DNA from: Paratractidigestivibacter sp963649365
Lineage (GTDB): Bacteria > Actinomycetota > Coriobacteriia > Coriobacteriales > Atopobiaceae
Reading direction: 5' to 3'
DNA: 16,195 nt
Assembly: GCA_963649365.1 (NCBI GenBank)
Contig: CAVJHQ010000053.1
Location: 1 to 16,195 of the forward strand
Shown: one piece after another, positions 6,698-14,156 of the stretch
How the letters are laid out: every line of letters starts with the position of its first letter
Position numbering within the stretch: the stretch's first letter is position 1
Position numbers and translations under genes: made by a program
The notes under the pieces: generated by a model
What the model was told of the DNA's origin: nothing
What the model saw: the letters and a program-made list of their open reading frames with translations, nothing else
Databases searched by the model: none

Positions 6698-7411
6698 ATG
6701 GACCCGATGAGCCTCCTTAAGCTCTTGGGTATCGTGATCGTCGTTGTGGGCTTCGCCCTCAAGCTCGACTCGATCCTGATCATCATGGTGGCCGCCGTGG
6801 CCACCGCGCTCGTCGCCGGCATGGACCCGGTGACGTTCCTCTCGACGATGGGCAAGAGCTTTGTCTCCAACCGAAGCATGCTCATCTTCGTCATGACGTT
6901 CGTCATCACCGGCACGCTGGAGAGAAACGGCCTCAAGCAGGCCGCCGCGCACCTCATGGCCAAGTTCAAGGGCGCCACGGCGGGCATGGTCCTCGCCGCC
7001 TACGGCATCTTCCGCGTGATCTTCGCGGCCTTCAACGTCGGCTTCGGCGGCGTCGCCGGCTTCGTGCGCCCCGTCATCATGCCGATGGCCCAGGCCGCCG
7101 TCGAGGAGGACGGCCAGCCGATCGCCGAGGAGCAGCTCGAGCAGATCAAGGGCATGGCCGCGGGCATGGAGAACGTCACCTGGTTCTTCGGCCAGGTGCT
7201 CTTCGTCGGCGGCTCCGGCGGCCTTCTCGTCCAGTCCACGCTCGAGAACCTCGGCTACACCGTCGAGCTCATCGACATCGCGGCCGTCGAGGTCCCCGTC
7301 GCCGTCATCGCGACCCTCGTGGCCATCGTCTACTACCAGATCGTCGACAAGAAGCTCACGCTCAAGTACCACAGCGCGCCTGCTGCCGCCACGAACGGGG
7401 GTGAGAAGTAG
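6698..7411 (+). CDS. DUF969 family membrane protein
   Basis: A 237-residue integral membrane protein. Hydrophobic spans occur near residues 5-22 (LLKLLGIVIVVVGFALKL), 26-44, 62-80 (LIFVMTFVITGTL), 98-130 with a Gly-rich FNVGFGGVAGFVRP segment, and 205-225 (VAVIATLVAIVYY). Length and pattern match DUF969, a family that commonly occurs directly before DUF979. No enzymatic motif is seen. AGAAGGGAAG (6681-6690) precedes the start. Its TAG stop shares its last base with the GTG start of the DUF979 gene, so the two are translationally coupled and probably form one complex. Together with pcp downstream, a role in uptake of pyroglutamate or pyroglutamyl peptides is plausible but is inference from neighbourhood only. 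Confidence 0.85.
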   Translation: MDPMSLLKLLGIVIVVVGFALKLDSILIIMVAAVATALVAGMDPVTFLSTMGKSFVSNRSMLIFVMTFVITGTLERNGLKQAAAHLMAKFKGATAGMVLAAYGIFRVIFAAFNVGFGGVAGFVRPVIMPMAQAAVEEDGQPIAEEQLEQIKGMAAGMENVTWFFGQVLFVGGSGGLLVQSTLENLGYTVELIDIAAVEVPVAVIATLVAIVYYQIVDKKLTLKYHSAPAAATNGGEK

Positions 7412-8370
7412 TGGACGCCTTCATCACCTACTTCACCAGCGCCGACGTCACGCTCTCGAACAAGCTCCTCGAGGTCGTCTACATCCTCATCGGCCTCGTG
7501 TGCATCTACACCGGCGTCGTCAACGCCAAGGACGAGACCAACGAGAAGCGCCCCGGCACCGCGGCCTTCTGGTGCATCCTCGGCGCGCTGCTCGTCCTCG
7601 GCAAGTGGATCCCCGAGTGGCTCGCCGGCCTGCTCCTCGTCTGCATGTGCATCCCGCCGATCGTCAAGCAGGTCGGCCGCGGCACGAAGGGCGCCCCGAC
7701 CGTCGAGGAGATGGAGGGCAACTTCAACAAGATCGGCATGAAGATCTTCGCCCCGTCCCTCGCCATCGGCGCCTTCGCCCTTGTCTTCGCGCTCTTCACC
7801 AAGATCAGCTCGCTCGTGGGCCTCACCTTCGGCGTGATCGTCGGCGGCTTGCTGCTCATGGCCTTCTCGCGCGACAACAACCCGCGCGTCTTCCTCGGCG
7901 ACTGCCGCCGCATGCTCGACACCGTCGGCCCGCTCTCCATGCTGCCGACCCTGCTCGCCGGCCTCGGCTCCGTCTTTACCGCCGCGGGCGTCGGCGACGT
8001 CATCAGCCAGCTCGTCTCGGGCATCATCCCGAGCGGCAACGCCGTGATCGGCATCATCGTCTACGCCATCGGCATGGCCCTCTTCACCATGATCATGGGC
8101 AACGCCTACGGCGCGATCACGGTCATGACCGTGGGCATCGGCGCGCCGTTCGTGCTCGCCCTCGGCGCCGACCCGACCATCATCGGCTCGCTCGCGCTCA
8201 CCTGCGGCTTCTGCGGCACGCTCATGACGCCCATGGCCGCCAACTTCAACATCGTCCCGGTCGCGATCCTGGACATGAAGGACGAGTACGGCGTCATCAA
8301 GAAGCAGGTGCCGGTCGCCCTGATCATGCTTGCCGTTCAGATCTGCTACATGATCTTCTTCGGCCTGTAA
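7411..8370 (+). CDS. DUF979 family membrane protein
   Basis: A 319-residue, multi-span membrane protein with about eight hydrophobic segments (near residues 17-37, 49-65, 70-85, 112-130, 134-152, 170-190, 206-235, 245-270 and 295-317). It fits DUF979, the usual partner of DUF969. The start is GTG at 7411, which overlaps the preceding TAG by one base; GGGGTGAG just upstream can act as ribosome-binding site. The Gly/Ala-rich segments, such as GNAYGAITVMTVGIGAPF and TCGFCGTLMTPMAANFN, look like membrane re-entrant or substrate-path elements of ion-coupled permeases. With DUF969 it may be a two-subunit transporter; no substrate is shown by the sequence itself. Confidence 0.85.
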   Translation: MDAFITYFTSADVTLSNKLLEVVYILIGLVCIYTGVVNAKDETNEKRPGTAAFWCILGALLVLGKWIPEWLAGLLLVCMCIPPIVKQVGRGTKGAPTVEEMEGNFNKIGMKIFAPSLAIGAFALVFALFTKISSLVGLTFGVIVGGLLLMAFSRDNNPRVFLGDCRRMLDTVGPLSMLPTLLAGLGSVFTAAGVGDVISQLVSGIIPSGNAVIGIIVYAIGMALFTMIMGNAYGAITVMTVGIGAPFVLALGADPTIIGSLALTCGFCGTLMTPMAANFNIVPVAILDMKDEYGVIKKQVPVALIMLAVQICYMIFFGL

Positions 8371-8396
8371 CAGGTAGAATCAGGCCTGCATGTGCG

Positions 8397-8433
8397 AAAG
8401 GCGTCGCGTCTTGGTGGATGCGGCGCCTTTTTT
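8397..8433 (+). terminator. Intrinsic terminator between DUF979 and pcp
   Basis: AAAGGCG (8397-8403) pairs with CGCCTTT (8424-8430); the stem continues with a T-G wobble and CGC/GCG, loop of about 12 nt. Six T's (8428-8433) overlap the 3' arm. It lies inside what is otherwise a co-directional cluster, so it may only reduce read-through or act as an attenuator. A TAGAAT at 8385-8390 just upstream is a possible -10 box for a separate pcp transcript. Confidence 0.75.
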
Positions 8434-8503
8434 CGAAGAAGCGCTCATAAAAGGCACGGGGCCGCGCCGCTCGGCCCGCCCCGCCAGGAGAAAGGAACCT
8501 CTT

Positions 8504-9154
8504 ATGAAGATCCTCGTCACGGGCTTCCAGCCCTTCGGCGGCGAGTCCGTCAACCCCGCCTACGAGGCCGTTCGCCGGCTTCCGGCCCAGATCGCCGGCG
8601 CCGACATCGCCACCGTCGAGATCCCTGTCGTCTACAAGAAGGGCCCCGCCGCCGTGGAGGCCGCCATCGACGCCGAGAAGCCGGACATGGTGCTCTGCGT
8701 GGGCCAGGCCGGCGGCCGCGCCCAGATCACCCCGGAGTTCGTGGGCATCAACTACGCGAACTTCCGCATCCCCGACAACGAGGGCTTCCAGCCCCTGGCG
8801 ACCAAGCTTGAGGAGGACGGCCCCGACGCGTACTTCTCCACGCTGCCCGTCCAGGCCATGGCCGACGCCGCCCAGAAGGCCGGCATCCCCGCGGGCGTCT
8901 CCTACACCGCCGGCACCTATTGCTGCAACGAGGTGCTCTACAGCCTCATGTACGCCCTCGATCACCGTCACCCGGGCGTGCGCGGCGGCTTCGTCCACGT
9001 GCCCTACCTGGACTCCCAGGCCGCCAACCTCAAGGCGGGCACCCCGTCGATGAGCCTCGAGCGCATCACCGAGGGCCTCACCCTCATGGTGGAGGCCATG
9101 GTCACCCACGAGGGCGAGGACATCGTCTCCGCCTCCGCCGGCTGCGAGCACTAG
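8504..9154 (+). CDS. pcp: Pyroglutamyl-peptidase I (pyrrolidone-carboxylate peptidase)
   Basis: Cytoplasmic cysteine peptidase (family C15) that removes N-terminal pyroglutamate from peptides. The 216-residue length is the family norm. Seen directly: MKILVTGFQPFGGESVNPA at the N-terminus; Glu78 in GGRAQITPEFVGIN; Cys141 in GTYCCNEVLY; His165 in GGFVHVPYL. Together these form the Glu/Cys/His catalytic set of C15 enzymes. AGGAGAAAGGA (8486-8496) sets the start at 8504; an ATG at 8390 is in frame but its extension runs through the upstream terminator. The next gene starts three bases after its stop. Its place beside DUF969/DUF979 is a recurring gene neighbourhood in my knowledge of these families. 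Confidence 0.95.
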   Translation: MKILVTGFQPFGGESVNPAYEAVRRLPAQIAGADIATVEIPVVYKKGPAAVEAAIDAEKPDMVLCVGQAGGRAQITPEFVGINYANFRIPDNEGFQPLATKLEEDGPDAYFSTLPVQAMADAAQKAGIPAGVSYTAGTYCCNEVLYSLMYALDHRHPGVRGGFVHVPYLDSQAANLKAGTPSMSLERITEGLTLMVEAMVTHEGEDIVSASAGCEH

Positions 9155-9157
9155 CGC

Positions 9158-9688
9158 GTGGCCGCCAAGCTGGACATTGCGGTGGCGCCCCTGGAGGAGG
9201 ACCGTGTCTTCCGGGGGCGCTCCCTTATGACCGACGAGAAGCGCGTCTTCGAGGACGGCGCCCGCCTTGCCCGGGACTTCGCCGGCGTCAAGGAGTCGGT
9301 CGAGGGGCGCGTTATGCCCGTCGTCTCGGCGGTCGTGGCGTTCGAGCCCGACGGGGCGGGGGAGTACCGTTACTTCATGGGCGACGAGGTGGCGGGGAAA
9401 GCCGCCGGTCGCCGTCAGGAAGGCCTTGAGGACGTCGTCGTGCCCGCAGGCACCCTTGTGGCCGTCGTGCCCGTGAGGTTCCATGTGCAGGCCTCGGCGG
9501 CTCTCCACGCCGCCCGGGTGCGCCGCAGCTTCTACGAGGAGTGGCTCCCCTCCAGCGGCTACGAGAGCGCGGCCGCCGACCTCGGCTTTGCGGACGTAGA
9601 GCTCTATCACTACCGTCGCCGTCGCTTCCGGAAGGCCCGCAAGATGGTCCTGGAGCTGATGTTCCCCATTCGCCTGAAGAGCCTGTAA
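9158..9688 (+). CDS. GyrI-like/AraC-effector-binding-domain protein
   Basis: A 176-residue, probably cytoplasmic protein. The C-terminal half matches the GyrI-like small-molecule-binding fold: VVVPAGTLVAVVPVRFHVQAS followed by VRRSFYEEWLPSSGYE and ADVELYHY, the usual strand-helix-strand series with an EWLP..GYE helix end. The N-terminal half (DIAVAPLEEDRVFRGRSLM) resembles the first repeat of the same fold. There is no DNA-binding domain, so it is a stand-alone ligand-binding or hydrolase-like member rather than a complete regulator. The GTG start lies three bases after the pcp stop without a clear ribosome-binding site, so translation probably couples to pcp. An in-frame ATG at 9227 would remove the first repeat. 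Ligand unknown; context hints at a product of pyroglutamyl-peptide breakdown. Confidence 0.7.
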   Translation: MAAKLDIAVAPLEEDRVFRGRSLMTDEKRVFEDGARLARDFAGVKESVEGRVMPVVSAVVAFEPDGAGEYRYFMGDEVAGKAAGRRQEGLEDVVVPAGTLVAVVPVRFHVQASAALHAARVRRSFYEEWLPSSGYESAAADLGFADVELYHYRRRRFRKARKMVLELMFPIRLKSL

Positions 9689-9745
9689 ACCGTGCCTGCG
9701 CGAGTCGACCTCGTTGTCGCGCGCATCATCGGGCACGACACCGAA

Positions 9746-9845
9746 GGCGAAGGGCAGCGGACCCGCGCTTCTCAACAAAGTGCTTCTGAGCGCGCCCTTT
9801 GCGCGAAGTCACTTTGTGAGAAGCGCGGGTCCGCTGCCCTTCGCC
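9746..9845. repeat. Long imperfect palindrome between convergent genes
   Basis: A 37-nt left arm (9746-9782) and a 36-nt right arm (9810-9845) are reverse complements apart from one missing base (CACTTTG-TGAG against CACTTTGTTGAG). The 27-nt centre can fold further: CTTC/GAAG and CGCGC/GCGCG. It lies between the 3' ends of the GyrI-like gene (+) and the cupin gene (-). No T-run borders either arm, so it is not a standard intrinsic terminator, although the position suggests it ends transcripts from both sides. Confidence 0.85.
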
Positions 9846-9864
9846 GGTGGGGTTGGAGTCGGCT

Positions 9865-10206
9865 CTAGCCCAGGTGGTGCTCCGGCACGACGCAGAAGAC
9901 CTCGCACGGCTCGGTCTCGCTCGCGTTGTACATGGCGTGGCTGTGGCCCTCGGGGCAGTAGTGGGAGTTGCCGGCCTCCACGATCTCGTCGACCCCGTCG
10001 CAGTCGAAGCGCACGGTTCCGGAAATCACATAGATGATCTCGGCGTTCTTCTCGTGCAGGTGGTAGCCGCTCGTGCAGCCGGGCTCGACGCGGCCGCGGA
10101 TGATCTTGCACTTGCCGTCGTCGTGCATCTTCGCGTCGAAGTGGCCCTCGCCGCCCTTGAAGTTGGGAATCGAGACGAAATCCTCGTGGTTGAAGTCGAT
10201 GACCAT
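9865..10206 (-). CDS. Single-domain cupin protein
   Basis: A 113-residue small beta-barrel protein of the Cupin_2 type. Motif 1 reads SGYHLHEKNAEIIYVISGTV: the His-x-His pair and Glu are likely metal ligands. Motif 2 reads YCPEGHSHAMYNAS, with another His. No second domain is present, so the catalytic or binding role cannot be named; such proteins include small isomerases, dioxygenases and sugar- or ligand-binding proteins. GGAGAGG (10214-10220) lies seven bases before the ATG. It follows the esterase gene on the same strand with a gap of about 70 bases and no terminator, so they may share a transcript. Confidence 0.85.
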   Translation of the reverse strand: MVIDFNHEDFVSIPNFKGGEGHFDAKMHDDGKCKIIRGRVEPGCTSGYHLHEKNAEIIYVISGTVRFDCDGVDEIVEAGNSHYCPEGHSHAMYNASETEPCEVFCVVPEHHLG

Positions 10207-10278
10207 GCTTGTTCCTCTCCGTTGTTGTGCGATGGGGCAAGAAGCGCAGGCGCGCGCCGCCTTGGGCCCAGGGCCATT

Positions 10279-11220
10279 CTACGCCGTGACGCGTCGAATG
10301 AACCCCTCGTAGATGTCCACGAGCTCGTCGCAGAAGAACTCGCAGCCGCCGTGGTCCGCGCCCTCCACGAGCACGAGCTCGGAGTCGTGGCCGCACGCGC
10401 GGAGCCGCTCGTGGAGCTCTGCCGAGAGCTCGCAGTTGACGGTGCGGTCCTTGGTCCCGTGGACGATGAGCGCGGGCGGAAACGGGGCCTCGGCGGATAT
10501 GTGCTCCGTCACCGAGGCAATGCGCCGCAGGTCGTCGCGGTCGCGCAGGTCGACGCCTCCCATGAGCAGGCCCTCGGGGCTCTCCGCCGTGAGCGTGTCT
10601 ATGGTGGTGGGGTAGCCGTCCTCGTGCATGAGGCTCACGGCGCCGTACCAGTCGATCACGCCGCGGACGCAGGCGGGGAGAAGGGGCGCCCCGTCGGCGT
10701 CTCTTGCCACGCAGGCGTACATGGCGGTGTGGCCGCCCGAGGAGTTGCCGCCGAGCACGATCTTCCTGGGCGAGACGTCGTAGCGCCTGGCGTTCGCGGC
10801 CACGAAGCGCACGGCCTCGAGCGCGTCCTCTACCTGCGCGGGGTGCGCGGCGACCGACGAGTCGCGGTACTCGACCACGGCGACCACGATGCCGCGGGCG
10901 GCAAGACGGGCGAGCTGCGGCAGGTCGCGCACGCAGTTCTGCTTCTTCCAGGCGGAGCCCTGCACGTAGACGAGGCAGGGGAAGGAGGCGGCGCGGATCT
11001 GGGCGCCCATGGCCTGAATCGCCTTGCGGGCACGGGTGAGCTCGCGCGTGGCGGGGAGAAGGACCTGTAGGTGGAGGTCGCCCGTCTCGTGCGTCGCGTA
11101 GACGACGTCGCCGATAAGCTCGACGCCCATCTCGTCGCCTGTGGTGACCACGCGCCGCGACCCGGCGACCTCGCGCGAGAACGCCGGGAACTCCTCGTAG
11201 GACCAATCCTTGACCTCCAT
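10279..11220 (-). CDS. Alpha/beta-hydrolase esterase (BD-FAE/acetyl-esterase-like)
   Basis: A 313-residue carboxylester hydrolase without a signal peptide, hence cytoplasmic. The nucleophile elbow is GGNSSGGHTAMY (catalytic Ser in the middle of GNSSG); the acid is Asp in VHGTKDRTVN and the base is His in VEGADHGGCEFF. The oxyanion-hole strand reads PCLVYVQGSAWKKQ where many relatives have HGGG, as in the BD-FAE-like group. YDVSPRKIVLGGNSSGG is typical of bacterial acetyl/xylan-type esterases. Two ATGs are available: 11226 directly abuts AGGAAGG (11227-11233), while 11220 has the normal six-base spacing, so 11220 is preferred. True substrate unknown; plant or mucin O-acyl groups are possible. 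Confidence 0.85.
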   Translation of the reverse strand: MEVKDWSYEEFPAFSREVAGSRRVVTTGDEMGVELIGDVVYATHETGDLHLQVLLPATRELTRARKAIQAMGAQIRAASFPCLVYVQGSAWKKQNCVRDLPQLARLAARGIVVAVVEYRDSSVAAHPAQVEDALEAVRFVAANARRYDVSPRKIVLGGNSSGGHTAMYACVARDADGAPLLPACVRGVIDWYGAVSLMHEDGYPTTIDTLTAESPEGLLMGGVDLRDRDDLRRIASVTEHISAEAPFPPALIVHGTKDRTVNCELSAELHERLRACGHDSELVLVEGADHGGCEFFCDELVDIYEGFIRRVTA

Positions 11221-11244
11221 GGCCATCCTTCCTCGGTAAGAGAA

Positions 11245-11274
11245 GCGGGCAGGGACCGCGACGCCCCTGCCCGC
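11245..11274 (-). terminator. Hairpin terminator after gltX
   Basis: A perfect 10-bp stem (11245-11254 with 11265-11274, GCGGGCAGGG/CCCTGCCCGC) with a 10-nt loop lies between gltX and the esterase gene. On the minus strand TTCTCTTA follows, a weak T-tract. It probably ends gltX transcription, partly or fully. Confidence 0.6.
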
Positions 11275-11308
11275 CTCAGGTTCAAATCAAGCCCAGGTCA
11301 AAGCCTGT

Positions 11309-12793
11309 TTAGAGCGCCATCGAACGGGCGCGGTCAAGGCGCGCCATGCAGTCGGCGCGGCCGATCAGGGCCATGGTCTCGCCGAGCGGGGGAGAGACCA
11401 TGTTGCCGCACTCGGCCACGCGGACGGCCTGGAAGACGACGCGCTTCTTGAGGTCGAGGGCCTCGGGCAGCGGCTCGAGCGCCGCGTCGATGGCCTCGGC
11501 GCGCCAGGCGTCCTCGCCCACGGCCTCGAGCGCCTTACGGGCGGCGTCGAGGACGGCGCCCATGCCCTCCTTGGCGAGGCCCTTGGCCACGGACTTCTCG
11601 TCGTAGACGAGGGTCTCGGCGGTGGCGAAGATGGGCGCGGCCACGGTCGCGACGTCGGCCGGGAACTTGGTGCGCGGCTTCACGATGGCGGCGAGCGCGT
11701 CGATCCACGCCTCGTCGTACTCGACGCCGCCCTCGATGAGGCCGGCCTCGTGGAGCTCGGGCACCATGACCTGGTCGGCGAAGTCGGAGTCGCTCATGGA
11801 GCGGATGTACTCGGCCTGGATCCAGTCGAGCTTCTTCGGGTCGAAGGTCGCCGGGTTCTTGGACACGTGGTCGAGCGAGAACTTGGAGGCCAGGACGTCG
11901 CGCGGGACGATGGTCGTCTCGCCGTCGAGCGACCAGCCGAGAAGCGCGAGGTAGTTGACGAAGGCGTCGGAGAGGTAGCCCTGGTCGCGGTACTCCTCGA
12001 CGTTCGTGGCGCCGTGGCGCTTGGAGAGCTTCTTGCCGTCGGCGCCCAGGATCATGGAGATGTGCGCGAAGACGGGCACGGGCGCGCCGAGGGCCTCGTA
12101 GACCATGACCTGGCGCGGCGTGTTGGAGAGGTGGTCGTCGCCGCGGATGACGTGGGTGATGCCCATGGCGGCGTCGTCGACGACGGTCGCGAAGTTGTAG
12201 GTCGGGGTGCCGTCGGAGCGGAAGATGACGAAGTCGTCGAGCTCGCGGGCGTTGAAGGTCACGTCGCCGTGGACCGCGTCGCGGATCACGACGTCGCCGC
12301 GGTCCTCGGGGACCTTGATGCGCAGGACGTAGGGCTCGCCGGCCTCGATGCGGGCGCGGGCCTCGTCCGGGTCGATGTCGCGGCAGGTGCGCTGGTAGCC
12401 CTGGAAGGGGTCCTTGCGCTCCTGGGCGGCCGCGCGGTCGGCCGCGAGCTTCTCGGCGGTGCAGAAGCAGGGGTAGGCCTTGCCCTCGTCCCAGAGCTTC
12501 TGCGCGGCCTCCTTGTAGAGGTCCATGCGCTCGGTCTGCGCGTAGGGGCCGAAGTCGCCGCCGACCTCGGGGCCCTCGTCCCAGTCGAGGCCGAGCCAGC
12601 GCATGGCGCGCAGGATGATGTCGGTGTTCTCCTGCGTGGAGCGGGTGGGGTCGGTGTCGTCGATGCGCAGGATGAAGGTGCCGCCGTTCGCGCGGGCGAA
12701 GGCCCAGTTGTAGATGGCCGTGCGCGCGCCGCCGACGTGGAGCTTGCCGGTGGGGGAGGGCGCGAAGCGGACGCGGACTTGCTTGTCTGACAT
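11309..12793 (-). CDS. gltX: Glutamate--tRNA ligase
   Basis: Cytoplasmic class I aminoacyl-tRNA synthetase that charges tRNA(Glu) (and possibly tRNA(Gln) in organisms that use the amidotransferase route). The 494-residue length is normal. Near the N-terminus RFAPSPTGKLHVGGARTAIYNW holds the HIGH-type motif as HVGG; ILRIDDTDPTRS follows. The KMSKS-type loop reads ADGKKLSKRHG. In between are YPCFCTAEKL, the connective region (YQRTCRDIDPDEARARIEAG) and VIRGDDHLSNTPRQ. The C-terminal anticodon-binding region ends in PPLGETMALIGRADCMARL. GAGGAG (12799-12804) lies five bases before the ATG. On the minus strand TATACT (12838-12843) is a possible -10 box upstream, without a clear -35. Only one copy is seen in the window. 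Confidence 0.97.
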   Translation of the reverse strand: MSDKQVRVRFAPSPTGKLHVGGARTAIYNWAFARANGGTFILRIDDTDPTRSTQENTDIILRAMRWLGLDWDEGPEVGGDFGPYAQTERMDLYKEAAQKLWDEGKAYPCFCTAEKLAADRAAAQERKDPFQGYQRTCRDIDPDEARARIEAGEPYVLRIKVPEDRGDVVIRDAVHGDVTFNARELDDFVIFRSDGTPTYNFATVVDDAAMGITHVIRGDDHLSNTPRQVMVYEALGAPVPVFAHISMILGADGKKLSKRHGATNVEEYRDQGYLSDAFVNYLALLGWSLDGETTIVPRDVLASKFSLDHVSKNPATFDPKKLDWIQAEYIRSMSDSDFADQVMVPELHEAGLIEGGVEYDEAWIDALAAIVKPRTKFPADVATVAAPIFATAETLVYDEKSVAKGLAKEGMGAVLDAARKALEAVGEDAWRAEAIDAALEPLPEALDLKKRVVFQAVRVAECGNMVSPPLGETMALIGRADCMARLDRARSMAL

Positions 12794-12853
12794 GGGGTCT
12801 CCTCAGGCCAGGGATTTGCTAGTTCATAAACGCTAAAAGTATAGCGGTGAGAA

Positions 12854-12960
12854 GGACCTCGGGCTTCTCTCCATGCTCAAACAGTCCTGTTCGCACGAAG
12901 GGCACATTAAGTGCCCTTCGGCTCATGCGGAAACTGCGCGTGGAGAGAAGCCCGAGGTCC
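12854..12960. repeat. Long palindrome with nested hairpin upstream of gltX
   Basis: A perfect 20-bp outer inverted repeat (12854-12873 with 12941-12960, GGACCTCGGGCTTCTCTCCA) encloses a perfect 10-bp inner hairpin (12896-12905 with 12911-12920, CGAAGGGCAC/GTGCCCTTCG, loop ATTAA). A 6-bp helper stem (12890-12895 with 12926-12931) can form between them. It lies 3' of the dipeptidase gene and 5' of gltX, both on the minus strand. No strong T-tract follows on either side. Confidence 0.85.
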
Positions 12961-13061
12961 ACGGGCCGCGTTCGCTTTCCGACAGAGCCTGGTCTGGGGA
13001 GAACCTGGGGCGGGCAAGCAAGCCGGACGGGGTCCGTGCAGGGTTTTGGTTTGGGTTGCCG

Positions 13062-14081
13062 CTACGCTGTGGCGACGCGCTTGAGGAAGGCGAGGGCGTT
13101 TCTGTAGGAGACCTTCTCGGCGATCGTCTGGCCGAAGTGGGCGACGAGGCGGGCTTGGAAGGCGGGGAGCTTGTCGGCGCCGTCGAGGATGGCGGGCACG
13201 GACGCGCCGTCGAGGTCGCCGCCGAGGGCCACCGCGTCCTCGCCTCCGAGGTCGAGCCAGTGCTCGATGTGGGCCGCCACCTGCTCGAACGTGACCTGCG
13301 CGGCCTTCTCGCCCCAGGCGCCGTCGGCGAGGAACCCCGAGCAGTAGTTGAGGCCCGCGACGCCGCCCGAGGCCATGACGGCGCGGAACTGGTCGTCGGT
13401 GAGGTTGCGCGGGTGGCCGCAGACGGCGCGGGAGTTCGAGTGAGAGGCGCAGAAGGGGCGCGTGGCGTGGGCCGCGACGTCGGCGAAGCACTCGTCGTTC
13501 AGGTGGCTCACGTCCATGGCCACGCGGCAACGCTCCATCCGGGCCAGGACGGAAAGGCCGGCCTCGCTCATGTGCTCGTGGGTGTCGTGGCCGCTCGCGA
13601 GCGGGCCGCCGGCGTTCCACGAGAGCGAGGCCATGAGCAGGCCCTCGCGCGAGAGCTTCTCCACGAGCGAGGGGTCTGCCGCGAAGAGGCGCGCGTTCTC
13701 GACGGTGCGGATGGCGGCGACGCGGCCGTCCGCGAGGGCATGCTCCGCCTCGGCGGCGCTTCTTGCCCACGTGACCTGCGGGTTGTTCGCGAGCTGATCC
13801 TTAAAGTAAGAAGAGACGCGCTCCTCGAAGTCGACGGCCTGCGCAGGCGTGAGCTCGTCGGGCACAAAGCACGCGAAGCACTGCGCCCAGGGGGTCGCGC
13901 CGATTCGCTCGAGCGAGATGTGGCAGCGGTTGCTCGCGAGGTCGCGGCAGCCTTCCGGGTCGGTCTCGTCGCCCGGGCCGTAGAAATCCTTCCCGTAAAC
14001 GCGCCGCAGCTCGGCGGGCAGGAATTGCCACGCCAGGCGGTCGGCCGTGTCGCAGTGCAGGTCGAGTACGGGTATGGGCAT
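13062..14081 (-). CDS. Membrane-dipeptidase-family (peptidase M19) dipeptidase
   Basis: A 339-residue zinc dipeptidase of the renal-dipeptidase family, which hydrolyses dipeptides (some members also D-amino-acid or modified dipeptides). Metal-site features: VLDLHCDT with His9 and Asp11, IRTVENARL with Glu128 as the bridging acid, DVSHLNDECF with His193, FCASHSNSRAV with His214, and GGDLDG near 288-292. There is no signal peptide, so despite the family name it acts in the cytoplasm. AGAGAGG (14091-14097) lies nine bases before the ATG; TATGAT on the minus strand (14114-14119) is a possible -10 box. It stands alone between intergenic repeat blocks. It fits the peptide-degradation theme of the window. 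Confidence 0.9.
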   Translation of the reverse strand: MPIPVLDLHCDTADRLAWQFLPAELRRVYGKDFYGPGDETDPEGCRDLASNRCHISLERIGATPWAQCFACFVPDELTPAQAVDFEERVSSYFKDQLANNPQVTWARSAAEAEHALADGRVAAIRTVENARLFAADPSLVEKLSREGLLMASLSWNAGGPLASGHDTHEHMSEAGLSVLARMERCRVAMDVSHLNDECFADVAAHATRPFCASHSNSRAVCGHPRNLTDDQFRAVMASGGVAGLNYCSGFLADGAWGEKAAQVTFEQVAAHIEHWLDLGGEDAVALGGDLDGASVPAILDGADKLPAFQARLVAHFGQTIAEKVSYRNALAFLKRVATA

Positions 14082-14156
14082 GCTCGGTCCCCTCTCTCGC
14101 AGGTATTTGATTCATCATAGCCCGCCGCCGGGATCCGGGGCGCCGCGCGAAAGCGC

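Noticed and set aside
8390..8503. 38-codon upstream extension of pcp
   Set aside because: It would place the intrinsic terminator inside the gene, and the family N-terminus and ribosome-binding site point to ATG 8504.
11221..11226. ATG 11226 as the esterase start
   Set aside because: AGGAAGG directly abuts it, leaving no spacing; ATG 11220 has six bases of spacing.
13024..13036. Small CGGAC/GTCCG hairpin downstream of the dipeptidase gene
   Set aside because: Only five base pairs, and the T-rich stretch is on the wrong strand for that gene.
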